In this document: positions 48,290 to 59,880 of the stretch, piece by piece | Layout of the letters: the number at the start of each line of letters is the position of its first letter | Position numbering within the stretch: position 1 is the stretch's first letter | Source of the DNA: Rehmannia glutinosa | Lineage: Eukaryota > Streptophyta > Magnoliopsida > Lamiales > Orobanchaceae | Assembly: GCA_016081115.2 (NCBI GenBank) | Contig: JABTTQ020003454.1 | Location: 372,001 to 436,000, forward strand | Length of the DNA: 64,000 nucleotides | Direction of reading: 5' to 3' | The notes under the pieces: model-generated | Databases searched by the model: none | What the model was told of the DNA's origin: nothing | Seen by the model: only the letters and a program-made list of their open reading frames with translations | Translations under genes and position numbers: made by a program

Positions 48290-49550
48290 GTTGTTGTCGT
48301 TCTTCAATTCGAGCGTAATGTTGCGTCATCATTTCCCCTGGCGATCCAATAAAGCTCATTGCTCCATTTGCTCCAAGCGAATGGCGTGGAGAAGAGATCT
48401 AGTATCATCCATAGGGGTTGATGGTTGCCTTGGTGGTTGCCTTGGTGGTTGTGACGCCGAGGAGCATCAATATCCGGTTCCTCACTTTGATAGGCATCGT
48501 GTCGGAGGCCGGGCGGTGCGGGTAGTCGGAATGCATCCGGGTTATCACCTTGTGGGTACATCATCTTCCAATTGTCGGGTCCCGAACCCGAAGTGCGAGA
48601 AGGATCCGGCAATGGATGTGTGTAGTCTGTATTTTTGAACCTTAAAACATAACCCATCCCGCTCCGTTGAATCATTCCCATAACAATACAAGATTCAAAG
48701 TCGATCGGGTTGGTCCCCGGGCTTGCTCAAGTCAGTCTGCGAGGTTATAACCATAATGGATGGCAATAGGAGTAATAAGGCCACCAATAACGATTTTACC
48801 TCGTTTTTCTTGCTCACTTTGAGAAAATGCTTGGCGAGATAAGAACCCGTGTCAGCCAAAGAAGAATTCACCATTGACCATAGAAAATACAGCTCATCAA
48901 GTCGGACGACTCCTTCGCTTTCGCCCCGACCAAATAGTGTACTCGAGAGCACCCGATGGATATAACGAAAGCAAGGATTGACAATGCATGAGGATTTTGA
49001 TGAAGAAGGATTATATTCCAGCTCATGCGTAATTGCTTGCCAAAATTATCGATCACGGAACCCCAATGGCTTTATACGCAACCCATTTGTGGGTAAATCA
49101 TAGATAGAATTAAATTCGCAATGTGAGTTGGTGATCATTGTTGAAGAGCCGAAATGTGATTCGTCCCTTCCCGGCGTGTCGGCCCAAGTAATCTCCGCGT
49201 CATAGGAACTCGGAAATTCTAACGTGAGACGGATGTAGGTGGGTGTGGCTAGATTCATGAAATAGCCCCACCCAAGTTGATTGAACATCCAATCCACATC
49301 GCAGACGCGGCCGAGAGCCCATCCAAGGTAGGGTTATCAAGAATCGTGTGTTAATGATGTGGCGTTGGGCCAGACGATGGTATTGAGCTTCATGATCATC
49401 ATCTCGGAAGAATATACCAAATGGGTTGGTAGGTACCGGTGGGTCAGTACGAGTGGCTCGGCGACCGCCGTGTGTGGGGGCCGCGGAGGATGAAGCATCA
49501 CCGGTACGTCCGCGTTTCGTCCTGGGATTCCTATGTCAATAAAAACTTAC
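48290..49550 (-). pseudogene. Athila env-like ORF (ATHILA domain)
   Basis: Begins in a basic stretch (RNPRTKRGRTGDASSSAAP), then NPFGIFFRDDDHEAQYHRLAQR, MDWMFNQLGWGYFMNLATPTYIRLTLEF, IHRVLSSTLFGRGESEGVVRLDEL, FLWSMVNSSLADTGSYLAKH and a Pro/Gln-rich tail. These are the conserved blocks of the ATHILA ORF found after pol in this lineage, long discussed as envelope-like but without a shown role. The blocks lie in three frames with breaks near 49300, 49050, 48950 and 48690. No clear signal peptide or membrane anchor is seen in the readable parts. Confidence 0.82.
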
Positions 49551-50011
49551 AACAACGTGAAAAACTATTTTAAGAGACATAGATAGTATCCCAAACATGA
49601 AAAGGCATCAATTTACTCAAATTTCCACCATATCAACATCTTTATTCAACAAGAATCCATCTTCACAAGCTATACACCCCATTTGCAACAATGATTTAAC
49701 AACATCCATTTTTCAACAACATTTCAATAATAGCAATTCAATCAAAAACAAAGATATCTCAACAACAATTTAGGAACATTAATCATATGACTCCAAGTCT
49801 AACTCTTCAAATCAAGAACAAATGACCAATTCCTCAATTTAGCAAGATAAAAACATCACAAGAATAATTTCTCATAATTACCACAAGAACTAAAAAATTA
49901 CCACAAATAAACTCAATTAAACTCACAAAAATTCACAAGAAATATGTCATAAAAAGAAATTCATGATTTTACCATCAATATCAACTATCCAAATTTTAAT
50001 AACCCTACCAT

Positions 50012-50046
<35 letters not shown>

Positions 50047-50389
50047 GGCATGAAAAATTGGCAATACATATTCATGAATTTGCTAACTACAACATAGGAT
50101 AATCTTCACAACAACACACAAATATACCAATTCAAACAAATCAAAATTCGAAATTGAAAGGAAAAGAAGAGAAGAGAAGATCAACACATACCTTGAAGAC
50201 ATTGTGAGGAGGAAGAGATGAGAGCCTTGTGATGTGAAAGTGTGTGGTGTGGGTGAAGATTTTGGAAGAAAAGAGAAAGAAATTGGTGATTTTGGGGTAG
50301 GGTTTGAGAAAAGGGGGAGAAAGGAAGAAGAAGAAGGGGTTTGGGGAAGAAAATAGGGATGAAATCGGACACCCCCTGTTTTGTATGTA
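49551..50389. other. Athila spacer
   Basis: AT- and A-rich sequence between the env-like ORF and the palindrome array, with a run of T at 50018-50044. Minus-strand frames at 50083-50411 are Pro/Ser-rich and not recognised. Confidence 0.45.
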
Positions 50390-50756
50390 CCGAACACGAC
50401 CGTGCTTTCAAAGCACGGCCAGGCCGTGTTCGGTACGAGTTCGGCCCCCTTTTTTTTATTTTTTTTTTATTTTTTTTTATTTTTTTTGATTTAAAACACG
50501 GGCGTGTTATTTAACACGCCCAGGCCGTGTTTTGTACGCGTTTTTCATCCCAGTTTTTTTTTATTTCGATTTAAAACACGGGCGTGTTATTTAACACGCC
50601 CTGGCCGTGTTTTGTACGAATTTTGACCCAAAATATTATATATATATATATTTTTTTTTTTAAACACGGGCGTGTTTAAAAACACGCCCATGCCGTGTTT
50701 TCTGCGTGGTCTGCCAACATGGCCTGGGTTGAAGAACACGGCCAGGCCGTGTTTTT
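50390..50756. repeat. palindrome array AACACGGGCGTGTT / AACACGCCC-GGCCGTGTT in Athila
   Basis: Four units of about 75-115 bases, each with AAACACGGGCGTGTT, a short spacer and AACACGCCCAGGCCGTGTT, ending TTTTGTACG or similar and separated by T-rich runs. It lies between integrase and the env-like ORF. The words also occur in the Athila LTR and in the host element's LTR. Confidence 0.87.
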
Positions 50757-50857
50757 ATTAATTTTTTTTTTTTTTTTAAAAAAAAATTCACACAAAATAC
50801 CGGGTTGCCTCCTGGATAGCGCTTCGTTAACGTCGTATAGCTGGACCTGTTTTACCT

Positions 50858-53800
50858 CTACTCGTGTGGTGTATTTTGAGGGTCGTCAAGACGGATGGAA
50901 TCTCGATAACTATCATCGATGGTGCCCCCAAAATAAAGCTTTAGACGATGTCCATTCACCTTGAATGTTCCCATTTCCTTGTGCGTGATTTCAATAGTCC
51001 CGTAAGGGAACACTTGAGTAACAGTGAATGGGCCGGACCACCGGGATTTTAATTTACCTCGGAATAGTCGGAGTCGGGAATTGAAGAGTAACACTTGATC
51101 ACCAGGTTGAAATTCTCTTGTTTGCTTAATGCGTTTGTCATGCCATTGCTTTGTTCGTTCTTTGTAAATTCTCGAGTTCTCATATGCCGAATTTCGCCAT
51201 TCTTCGAGTTCGTTAATCGCAATAAACGGTTATCTCCTCGCACTTGACAAATCATAATTAAGCATTTTAATAGCCCAAAAGGCCTTGTGTTCAAGCTCAA
51301 CCAGGTAAATGACACCCCTTACCATAAACGAGTCGGTATGGAGTAGTCCCTATTGGCGTTTTGAAAGCCGTTCTATAAGCCCAAAGGGCATCGTCGAGTT
51401 TGAGGGACCAATCCTTGCGAGAGTGTCCAACCGTTTTTTCCAAAATTCTTTTTAATTCGCGGTTGGACACTTCAACTTGACCACTAGTTTGAGGGTGATA
51501 GGCGGTGGCGACTCGGTGTGTGACACCATATCGTTTTAACACTTTGTCAAATTGACTATTACAAAAGTGAGTGCCTCTATCACTAATGATGGCTCGTGGA
51601 GTACCAAATTGGGTAAAAAGTTTTTTGAGAAAATGTACCACCACTCGAGCATCATTTTTAGGCAAGGCTTGAGCCTCTACCCATTTAGACACGTAGTCAA
51701 CGGCTACCAAAATGTATTTATTGCCGAAAGACGCAGGAAATGGTCCCATAAAATCAATACCCCAAACATCAAAAATTTCACAAACAAGAATACCGTTTTG
51801 GGGCATTTCATTTTTTCGAGAAATATTTCTTTCGTTGACAATTATCACAAGTTTCAACATACCGTTTTGCGTCTTGAAAAAGTGTAGGCCAATAAAAGCC
51901 CGACTCAAGGACCTTTCGTGCCGTGGTATTCGCTTGATAGTGCCCACCGGTGGGTCCTTTGTGACAATGATTCAAAATGGAGATCGTTTGGGAAGTGCGA
52001 CACATCTTCGTATGATTTGATCCGCACAAATTCGGAAGAGGTGGAGATCGTCCCAAATATAGTGTTTGAGGTCCGAAAAGAATTTCTTCTTTTGTTGATG
52101 GGTCAACCCTTTCGGTAGAACTTTTCCTGCAAGATAATTAGCAAAATCTGCAAACCAAGGATTATCAATTGAAATTGAGTTCAAGGAAAAGAGTTGCTCA
52201 TCCGGGAAAGAATCTTTGATATGTCCTTTGTGTTGCTTGTCGGTGTCGGAGTGCTCAAGCCTTGATAGGTGATCGGCGGCAAGATTTTCGGCGCCCCGTT
52301 TATCTTTGATTTCCACATCAAATTCTTGGAGTAAGAGTACCCATCGAATTAGTCGTGGTTTTGCATCATTTTTGTCAAGCAAAAAACGTAAAGCATAGTG
52401 GTCCGTATAGACAATGACTTTGGATAGGATCAAATATGAGCGAAATTTGTCAAATGCGAAAACCACTGCAAGTAACTCTTTTTCTGTAGTCGTATAATTG
52501 GACTGAGCTGGATTTAGAGTTTTGCTTGCGTAGTAAATTGGTCGAAAATGCTTATCTTTTCGTTGCCCAAGCACCGCACCTACCGCACAATCGCTGGCAT
52601 CACACATGAGTTCGAATGGTTGAGACCAATCCGGAGCTACCATGATGGGAGAAGTGGTGAGCTTTTCTTTCAAAGTATTGAATGCTTGAAGGCATTCATC
52701 ATTGATATGAAAGACCGCATCCTTCTCCAAGAGGCGAGTGAGTGGCCGGGCAATTTTTGAAAAATCTTTGATGAATCGCCTATAAAACCCGGCATGCCCT
52801 AAAAAGCTTCGGATTGCCTTCACCGAAGTGGGTGGAGGCAATTTGGAAATTGTCTCAACCTTCGCCTTGTCAACTTCAATGCCCCCGCAAGAAATTTTAT
52901 GTCCCAAAACAATACCTTCTTGTACCATGAAATGACATTTTTCCCGATTAAGAACCAGGTTAGTTTTTTTCACAACGAATGAGGACTTTTTTAAGATTTG
53001 CAAGACAAAGATCAAATGAGTCCCCAAAAACCGAGAAGTCATCCATGAAGACTTCCATGATATCTTCTACAAGTTCGTCGAAGATAGCAAGCATGCACCT
53101 TTGAAAAGTTGCCGGTGCATTGCACAATCCGAAAGGCATGCGGCGATAGGCAAAAGTACCGTAGGGGCAAGTGAAAGTGGTCTTTTCTTGGTCCTCCGGT
53201 GCTATCGAGATCTGAAAATAACCGACATGCCATCAAGGAAGCAATAATACAAGTGACCGGATAATCTTTCAAGCATTTGATCAATAAAAGGTAAAGGAAA
53301 ATGGTCCTTGCGAGTAGCATCATTGAGTCGTCGTGTCGATGCAAACTCGCCAACCTCAGTTACCGTCCGCATTGGAATAAGTTCATTCTTTTCATTTGGT
53401 ACCACCGTCATCCCACCTTTCTTTGGAACCACTTGAATCGACTCACCCATTCTTGTCGAAATTGGATAGATGAGCCCCTGCGCATCAAGTAATTTGATTA
53501 CCTCCGCCTTGACTACCTCTTTCATGTTTGGATTTAAACGATTTGTGGTAGAACAACCGGCTTGAAATTTTCCTCCATCGAATTTTGTGAGTGCAAAAGG
53601 AAGGATTTATCCCTTGAATATCGAGATTTTCCAAGCGATGGCCTTTTTATGTTCCGTAATATTACCAACAATCTATCCTTTTGATGAGAAGATAAATTGG
53701 AGGAAATAATTACGGAAGTTTGGCGTTCTTGGCTAGAAATGCATATTCCAAGTGTTCGGGTAACTCCTTCACTCTAACAAAGTGGTGGATCCTCAATGGA

Positions 53801-54700
53801 TGGTTTGATATGCCCCACATGTGAGTTTTCAATTTTTCGAACTCTTTCGTGCTCGTTGGTTCGTTTTTCCTCCAATGCGAGTACTGATTCCCTAAGAAAG
53901 GGGTCTTCATCTGATATACCTGCACTTTGAACAATACAAGTCTCCAAGAATTCGTTAGAAATCATGCTTGGTAGAGAATTTGTTATCTCCATATCGATAA
54001 GATCAATAGCAAAACAGGAGTCATCTTTATCTATCGTATTTTTCATTGATGTAGCGATTTTAAAAATGACTTGTTCATCTTCGACTCTTAAAATTAGTTT
54101 GCCATCATGCACGCGTCAATGATTGCCTTAGCAAAGAGCTAAAAATGGACGCCCTAGGATCAAGGGAACTTCGACATCTGTATGCATATCAAGAATTACA
54201 AAATCGACAGGAAATATAAACTTATCGACTTTGACCAAAACATCTTCAACAATGCCTCTAGGATACTTAATAGATCTGTCAGCTAATTGCAGGCTCATCC
54301 TAGTTGGTTTTGGCTCCCCTAGACCCATTTGTTTGAATAAATCATAAGGCATCAAATTAATGCTAGCCCCTAGATCGGCCAATGCCCGATCAGCGGTCAA
54401 ATTACCGACATGACAAGGAATAGTGAAACTCCCGGATCTTTGATTTTCTGAGGTAACTTGTTTTGCAAAATTGCCGAGCATTCCTCATTTAATTGCACCA
54501 TGGATATTTCTTCAAGCTTCTTCTTATTTGAAAGAAGATCTTTTAGGAACTTGGCATATTTTGGCATCTGTGAAAGGGCTTCAACAAAAGGAATATTGAT
54601 GTGCAATTGTTTAAATAAATCCAAGAACTTACCAAATTGGTCGTCATGTTTGTCCTTACGCAATCGACTTGGATACGGAATAGGTGGTTGGAATTCTGGT
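50858..54700 (-). pseudogene. Athila pol: protease, reverse transcriptase, RNase H, integrase
   Basis: Protease at 54481-54128 (ALADLGASINLMPY; LILGRPFLA). Reverse transcriptase at 53525-52990 (VVPKKGGMTVV, RKDHFPLPFIDQMLERL, catalytic FMDD at 53049-53038, NLVLNREKCHFMVQEG, FLGHAGFYRRFIKDFSKIA). RNase H (FELMCDASDCAVGAVLGQ, YTDHYALRFLL). Integrase with zinc site (CHKGPTGGHY, CDNCQRK), core Asp and Glu residues (GIDFMGPFP, IISDRGTHFCN, QVEVSNRELK) and a C-terminal SH3-like part (KLKSRWSGPFTVTQVFPYG). Frame breaks occur near 54128, 53700, 53260, 53040, 51960, 51300 and 51090, so no full polyprotein. All catalytic parts are present, which fits recent decay. Confidence 0.92.
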
Positions 54701-54759
54701 ACTATTTTCTTTGTTTCCTTGGATACTGTTCGTCTTTTTTGTTGTATGGGTGTGGGTTC

Positions 54760-56154
54760 GTCCTCCCAAGCATCCGCATTCGTCTAGCTTTGTTCCACTC
54801 CTTAGAGTAATTGCTTTTACTGTTCTCTTGGATTTGGCTCGGTGTTGCTAGGTAAGCTCCCTTGTGGCCTTTCGGAGATCATTTTGGCAATTTGACCAAT
54901 TTGATTTTCCAAGTTGCGAATAGATGCTTCTTGGTTCCTTAAGGATGTTTCGGTGGCCATGAAACGGGTTTCCGTTGTTTGGACGAATTTGGATGATAAG
55001 TCCTCCAAACTTGGTTTTCGCGGTTGGAAACCGGAGGTGCGATTTAATTGGGGAGTGCGTTTGGATTAGGTTTTTGTTGACCTTGATTTCCCAACTAAAG
55101 TTCGGGTGTTGACGCCAACCTGGATTATAAGTGTTCTTGAAAGGATTATTTTGAAAGGGTCGAGATTGATTACCTAGATAATCCACTTGTTCATGCGGTA
55201 TCGCGTGAGGGCAATCTTGGTGGTTGTGTGATCCTCCACAAGTCTCGCATGAGAAGGCTTGTTGTGGTGGTGGTTTTGGAGCCGCCAACCCGTCGATTTT
55301 TCGAGTCGAGCTTCGACCTGTGCGGCTAGTGTAACCACCGCGTCCGCATTATATACTCCCACTGACCTGTTGGTTTTTCCTCGTACGGATTGCCATTGAT
55401 AGCCATTCATGGCCATTCCTTCTATGAGATCTTGGGCGGCTTCGGGTGTTTTATTGTTCAATGTTCCCCGCCGCAGATCGATCATCTGCCTTGTTGATGG
55501 GAGCAACCCATTGTAAAATGTTTGGACTTGCATCCAAATGGGAAGACCATGATGTGGGCATTTTCGCAGTAATTCTTTGAATCTCTCCCAAGTGTCGTAC
55601 AAGGTTTCATCGTCTTCTTGAGTGAATGAAGAGATCTCATTCCTCAATCGTGCGGTTTTAGCGGGTGGGAAATACTTTAGCAGGAATTTTTCCGCCATAA
55701 TGCTCCATGTTGTGATTGTTCCCTTCGGTAAAGTGTTTAGCCATTGTTTAGCCCGTCCCCGAAGAGTAAATGGGAACAAGCGTAAACGGATGGCATCGTC
55801 GGAGACTCCATTTATTTTGAAAGTATCGCAAATTTCGAGGAAATTCGCAATATGATTATTTGGATCTTCGTCCGGTAGGCCGTCGAATTGAACAAATTGT
55901 TGCACCATTTGAATGACATTCGGTTTGATTTCGAAATTATTGGCTGCAACAGCGGGCCTTACGATACTAGACGACGTACCATCCATAGATGGCTTGGCGT
56001 AGTCGCATACGGTTCTTTGTTGTTCATCCGCCATATCGGGATCCTTGCTTTCGTTAGTATCCTCCTCGTGATCTGTACTAATACTTTCCTCCGTGTTGCT
56101 ACCGGCGGTCTCGCTTCCAAATTCGGCGACGAGTAGGCATTTTGTGGTAAACAA
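54760..56154 (-). pseudogene. Athila gag
   Basis: An acidic N-terminus (ESISTDHEEDTNESKDPDM) is followed by the Retrotrans_gag domain (HIANFLEICDTFKINGV, LFPFTLRGRAKQWLNTLP, EKFLLKYFPPAKTARLRNEI, WERFKELLRKCPHHGLP). A break near 55250 precedes a zinc knuckle (CETCGGSHNHQDC) in the next frame and a helical tail (TTETRFMATETSLRNQEASI). Gag forms the particle and packages RNA. It starts about 110 bases after the PBS; the ATG at 56154 is the best-placed start, though 56174 opens another frame. Confidence 0.88.
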
Positions 56155-56264
56155 GGAGGATAAGTATAATCCAAGACTTACAAAGATAGATACCTAGAAA
56201 GACAATTAATGAAAATAAAAAAAATGATTAAATTAACAAAAATAAGGTGTTTTTAATATTACAA

Positions 56265-56282
56265 TCCCCGGCAACGGCGCCA
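56265..56282 (-). other. Athila primer-binding site, tRNA-Asp
   Basis: On the plus strand TCCCCGGCAACGGCGCCA is identical to the 18-base 3' end of plant tRNA-Asp including CCA (established knowledge), so the element strand pairs with it. It sits six bases from the LTR end at 56289. Confidence 0.92.
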
Positions 56283-56288
56283 AAAACT

Positions 56289-57398
56289 TGATGGCTCAAA
56301 AGCTACTCTAGAAAACCATAGGCAAGTGCACCTATCGTTTTGTAGTATAGATTATTGAGTACCGGTGTCATTCCCACGAGGATTATAAGTACTAATAATT
56401 ACCGTCTTTTTGTTATCTAATCTAGTAATTTTCAGAGTTTTGTTTGTTAAAATGGAAAATGAAAAATAGAGAATTTAAGATAATTGCAACTTACAAAAAG
56501 AAATCAAATAAAAATAAATTGTAGAATGAGAAATCAAGAGATAGAAATGTGTTGAATGTAAATCCCTCTAGAATGTTTTTGTGATTCAATCAAGATAAAA
56601 ATACAACCATAAACCCTTAAGCAAAAACCAACCTCTTTTAATAAAATCTCATGTTATGTGGACCGTAGAAATTCCCGATTTAAGTTAAACCCTTTCTCAA
56701 GGCGAAAAACTCCTAATCTCAAGTTGATTAATGAAATCTCTTTCTAGTTAAAACCCCCAAAATTGCATTATAACGATTTATGAATTCCCATATTAGGTTT
56801 GACCCTAATTCGGAAGATTTATGTCGTCTATATCTAGGATTGCATGCAACTCTTTTCACTTATATAGGTTCTTTCTCACCATAAATCTCTCGATTACCGA
56901 TGAGGAATAAATATCAAATTAATATACCTAGGAAATATCAACTTGAATGAAATAAACATGATATAAGTGAATCACACAAGACATGAGAATTTTATTGAAA
57001 ACATACAAACCTTAATCACAAATCCATTCTAGAGTTCATTACATTCAAACACTAGTAGTTTAGCTACTCATGATTTTGACAAAAGAATAAATTACACAAG
57101 AAGATTTAAGTGTTGTAAACATGGTGTACTTATCTTTCTCAAAATCTCAATGACTTGTTCCTTTGATAGATGATGTTGATCCAAGCCTTCTTCTCCAATG
57201 TTGCTACAAGCTTACTCCTCCAAGACCTCTTGATCCCAATTCCACTCAAAATGTTAAACACTATGAATCTCTCTATGAATGAATATTACATGAATGATTT
57301 TCCAACTCAAACTCTTGGCTTTTATAAGCACCATCTTGTGAAATACCATATTAACAAATGCCCCGTTTCCATGCTTGTTAGTTGAATCATTGTGTACA
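56289..57398 (-). repeat. 5' LTR of Athila, outer part deleted
   Basis: Matches 45532-46642 at about 99%, then stops; the remaining 690 bases of the LTR, including the palindrome cluster, are missing. The next sequence belongs to the host LTR, joined at shared ACAC. Confidence 0.87.
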
Positions 57399-57681
57399 CT
57401 TGTTTATTCTTCATAAGAACTTTGATATTGAATATTGAATTGAGATTATTCTCTCCAACCCTTTGGGTTTTTTGTAAGAGCTTCAAGATTGTTCATCTTG
57501 TTGCGAATTTCGACTTATCAAACAAACTTCCGCATTTGTTTGTGGCATCTACGCATACCGAGGTTCTTGCTTTGCTAAGCAACGGGTCGAGATTTCCACC
57601 AAATTAACCAAACTAGTGAAGATCTTGGGTTAACAACATATTGTTGTTGGGTCGTATGCACAGTTGTTGTTGCGGTTCACA
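57399..57681 (+). repeat. end of the host element's 5' LTR
   Basis: Matches 59597-59877 (TCATAAGAACTTTGATATTG, CTAAGCAACGGGT, AGTTGTTG-CGGTTCACA). About 500 bases of the LTR (59096-59596 in the 3' copy) are missing between this and 45531. Confidence 0.85.
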
Positions 57682-57685
57682 TAGT

Positions 57686-57700
57686 TGGTAATCAGAGCCA
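57686..57700 (+). other. primer-binding site of the host element
   Basis: TGGTAATCAGAGCCA: the initiator tRNA-Met complement TGGTATCAGAGC with one extra A. It lies four bases after the LTR. Confidence 0.7.
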
Positions 57701-57955
57701 TCTAGCAAGGTTAAGTCTATCCTTGTTCTTTAATTCTTTTTATTTTTCAGATTTTCTTTGTTATCTATAAACCCTAGTTCTTCAAGGGTTACAAAAAAAA
57801 ATCAAAAATTGCAAAAAATAAAATCAGCGGGTAAAAAAAAATCGTAATCCGCGTGCATATAAAAAAAAGTGAGAGAGTTGATTTCGTGGTTTGTTGGGAG
57901 CATGAGATTGGGTTTTTAGGATTGTTGTTGGTATTATTGCACTTATTTATACATC

Positions 57956-58874
57956 ATGTCTGAAGAAAAGAGACAACCGTTGGATCTGACCAACAAATTA
58001 CACATAGGCGTAATTGAGGGTCTTGTGAAGAAGATGATGTTAGAGATGTATGGGGAGCCGAGTGAAGATAGTAGTACCCGAAAATAGGAGACCAAGGTGC
58101 AAAGACAAAGGCTGTAGATCCGGTTGAGTTAGATGATGAATTTAATGAGTACATTGAGGGAGACCAGAATTATAGCCCGGGTAGAATGAGGACTCGTGTT
58201 GGTTGGACGGGTACAAAAGTTGAGCAACCGCTCGAGATGAGGGGTGTCACAAAGAAAACCTCCAATATTAGTACCAACACTTGGGATTTTGTTGACAATG
58301 ATCCACGTTTTGCGTCGATTTTTAAAACCACGGAGAACCCTTCAGTAAAGGTAATCAAGTCGGAGTTGAAGGAAGTTCGAGAAGTTGTCGAATCAAGATT
58401 AGAATTTGTCAAGCCAGAGATAGATATTGTAAAGCCGGAGTTGGAGGATGTTCCTGTAGTACTCTATCCGGTGAAAGAGGATATGTTATCATTGGATTTT
58501 GATGATATGTCGGGTATATCGATCCAACAATTGAATCTAATGATTCATTAGAAATTGAAGTTGGTGGGGCAGATGAGATAGAAAATTCGGTTGATGTGCA
58601 AAACAAAAATTATGAAGCCGAAGACAATGAGAGATTGAGTGAGAAAAAAATTGAGAGTCCGGCCAAGGGTGGAAGTGAGATTCGAGTGATGGCCGAGAAA
58701 AAGGTGATTAATAATTTAGAATGGGCCGAAAACATGGGGGTAATGGCCATTGAGGTAAAATTCGATGGAAAATCTATATTCATGGCAAAAGAGAATAGAG
58801 ATACTAGGACTAAGTTTTCATGTTCTAACACTTTTATCTTTGTTTTGCCTAGTATTATTATTTCTTGGTTATAG
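57956..58874 (+). pseudogene. unknown acidic protein ORF of the host element
   Basis: Begins MSEEKRQPLDLTNKLHIGV. Frame changes near 58085 and 58540 are needed to read about 300 residues. The middle is rich in Lys and Glu with repeated VKPE/VKSE words (FVKPEIDIVKPELEDV); later LSEKKIESPAKGG, LEWAENMGVMAIEVKFDG and a hydrophobic end (TFIFVLPSIIISWL). No gag, knuckle or enzyme motif was recognised. It could be a worn gag-position ORF or a captured host sequence. It is the only coding-like region of the element. Confidence 0.5.
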
Positions 58875-58984
58875 GATTATGGAAAAACGGGTGAATGTGC
58901 ATGCCGTTTAATATTTGATCCGGGAGGATTGACATGATCGTTCAACCGTTGGGGTCCAACATTTGGATTCGATGAATCCCTTTC

Positions 58985-58997
58985 AAGAGGAGGGGAA
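58985..58997 (+). other. polypurine tract of the host element
   Basis: AAGAGGAGGGGAA directly before the 3' LTR start TGATGAG. Confidence 0.8.
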
Positions 58998-59880
58998 TGA
59001 TGAGAATCCATCTACGAAGGATCCGGGCAACACCAAATGCAAGTTATCTCGAGTTCTTGAAGACTATGTAATTGAGTTCTTGGATTTGTTTATCATAGAT
59101 TGGATATTGATTTCCATTGTTTTGAGTCATTTGAGTGGCCAAGTTGATGTTAGAGGCCAAGTATATTGAGTCTAGAGTCATGTTAGTTAATCATGGGTCG
59201 AAAACAAGCATTGACGATCGAAGAACAAGAGGTTGCGTTCAAAAACGTCCAAACGCTTCAACAGTTTTCAACACTGGCAGGGTTTAGTATTTTGGCCATA
59301 ACTTTATCTACAAAATTGATATTGAGCTGATTCAAGATGCTATGGAAAGCTAAGAGAAAGGGCTACAACTTTCATGAAGACGTCAGGGGCTACTTACGTG
59401 AAGAACACGGCCTGGCCATGCTCTTTTTGCACGGCCATGTTCGTGAAAACGTGACGAACACGGCTAGGCCGTGTTCCGAAGCACGACCGTGCTTTTTGCC
59501 GCGTTTTTTGTGTCTATTCAGTTTTTCGTTTCCTTTTTGGTTTTGAGTTGATTCCTAGTTGGTTTAGGGTTTATTTTGAGTCATATATATAAGGCAAACA
59601 CTTATTTATTTTTCATAAGAACTTTGATATTGAATATTGAATTGAGATTATTCTCTCCAACCCTTTGGGTTCTTCCAATAGCTTCAAGATTGTTCATCTT
59701 GTTGCGAATTTCGACTTATCAAACAAACTTTCGCATTTGTTTGTGGCGTCTACGCATACCGAGGTTCTTGTTTTGCTAAGCAACGGGTTGAGATTTCCAC
59801 CAAATTAACCAAACTAGTGAAGATCTTGGATTAACAACATATTGTTGTCGTATGCACAGTTGTTGCTGCGGTTCACATCA
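58998..59880 (+). repeat. 3' LTR of the host element
   Basis: 883 bp from TGATGAGAATCC to about GGTTCACATCA. It includes a palindrome cluster absent from the surviving 5' LTR parts. The last three bases are uncertain. Confidence 0.82.
59398..59500. repeat. ACACGGCC palindrome cluster in the host LTR
   Basis: GAACACGGCCTGGCCATGC, GCACGGCCATGTTCG, GAACACGGCTAGGCCGTGTTC and AGCACGACCGTGCTTT. Same words and pairing as in Athila. Confidence 0.8.

Larger units (their letters stand above)
45532..57398 (-). mobile_element. Athila-type Ty3/Gypsy retrotransposon
   Basis: On the minus strand: 5' LTR (truncated), tRNA-Asp PBS, gag, protease, reverse transcriptase, RNase H, integrase, palindrome array, ATHILA env-like ORF, 3' LTR. 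The tRNA-Asp primer and ATHILA-domain ORF after pol define the lineage. The LTR copies differ at about ten places over 1.1 kb, so it inserted recently. The coding frames nevertheless have many single-base breaks. Confidence 0.93.
45428..59880 (+). mobile_element. non-autonomous LTR retrotransposon with an unknown ORF, host of Athila
   Basis: 5' LTR = 45428-45531 plus 57399-57681; 3' LTR = 58998-59880. PBS at 57686, purine tract at 58985-58997 and about 1.3 kb inside. Both LTRs begin TGATGAGAATCCATCTACGA and end GCGGTTCACA. No protease, reverse transcriptase or integrase is present, so it would need a helper. The purine tract AAGAGGAGGGGAA followed by TGATG resembles Ty3/Gypsy chromovirus ends (inference). 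Flanks GGTGA and GGTAA may be a worn target duplication. Confidence 0.78.

Noticed and set aside
56265..56282. Possible tRNA-Asp gene fragment
   Set aside because: Only the last 18 bases are present, placed exactly at the LTR edge, so it is a primer-binding site.
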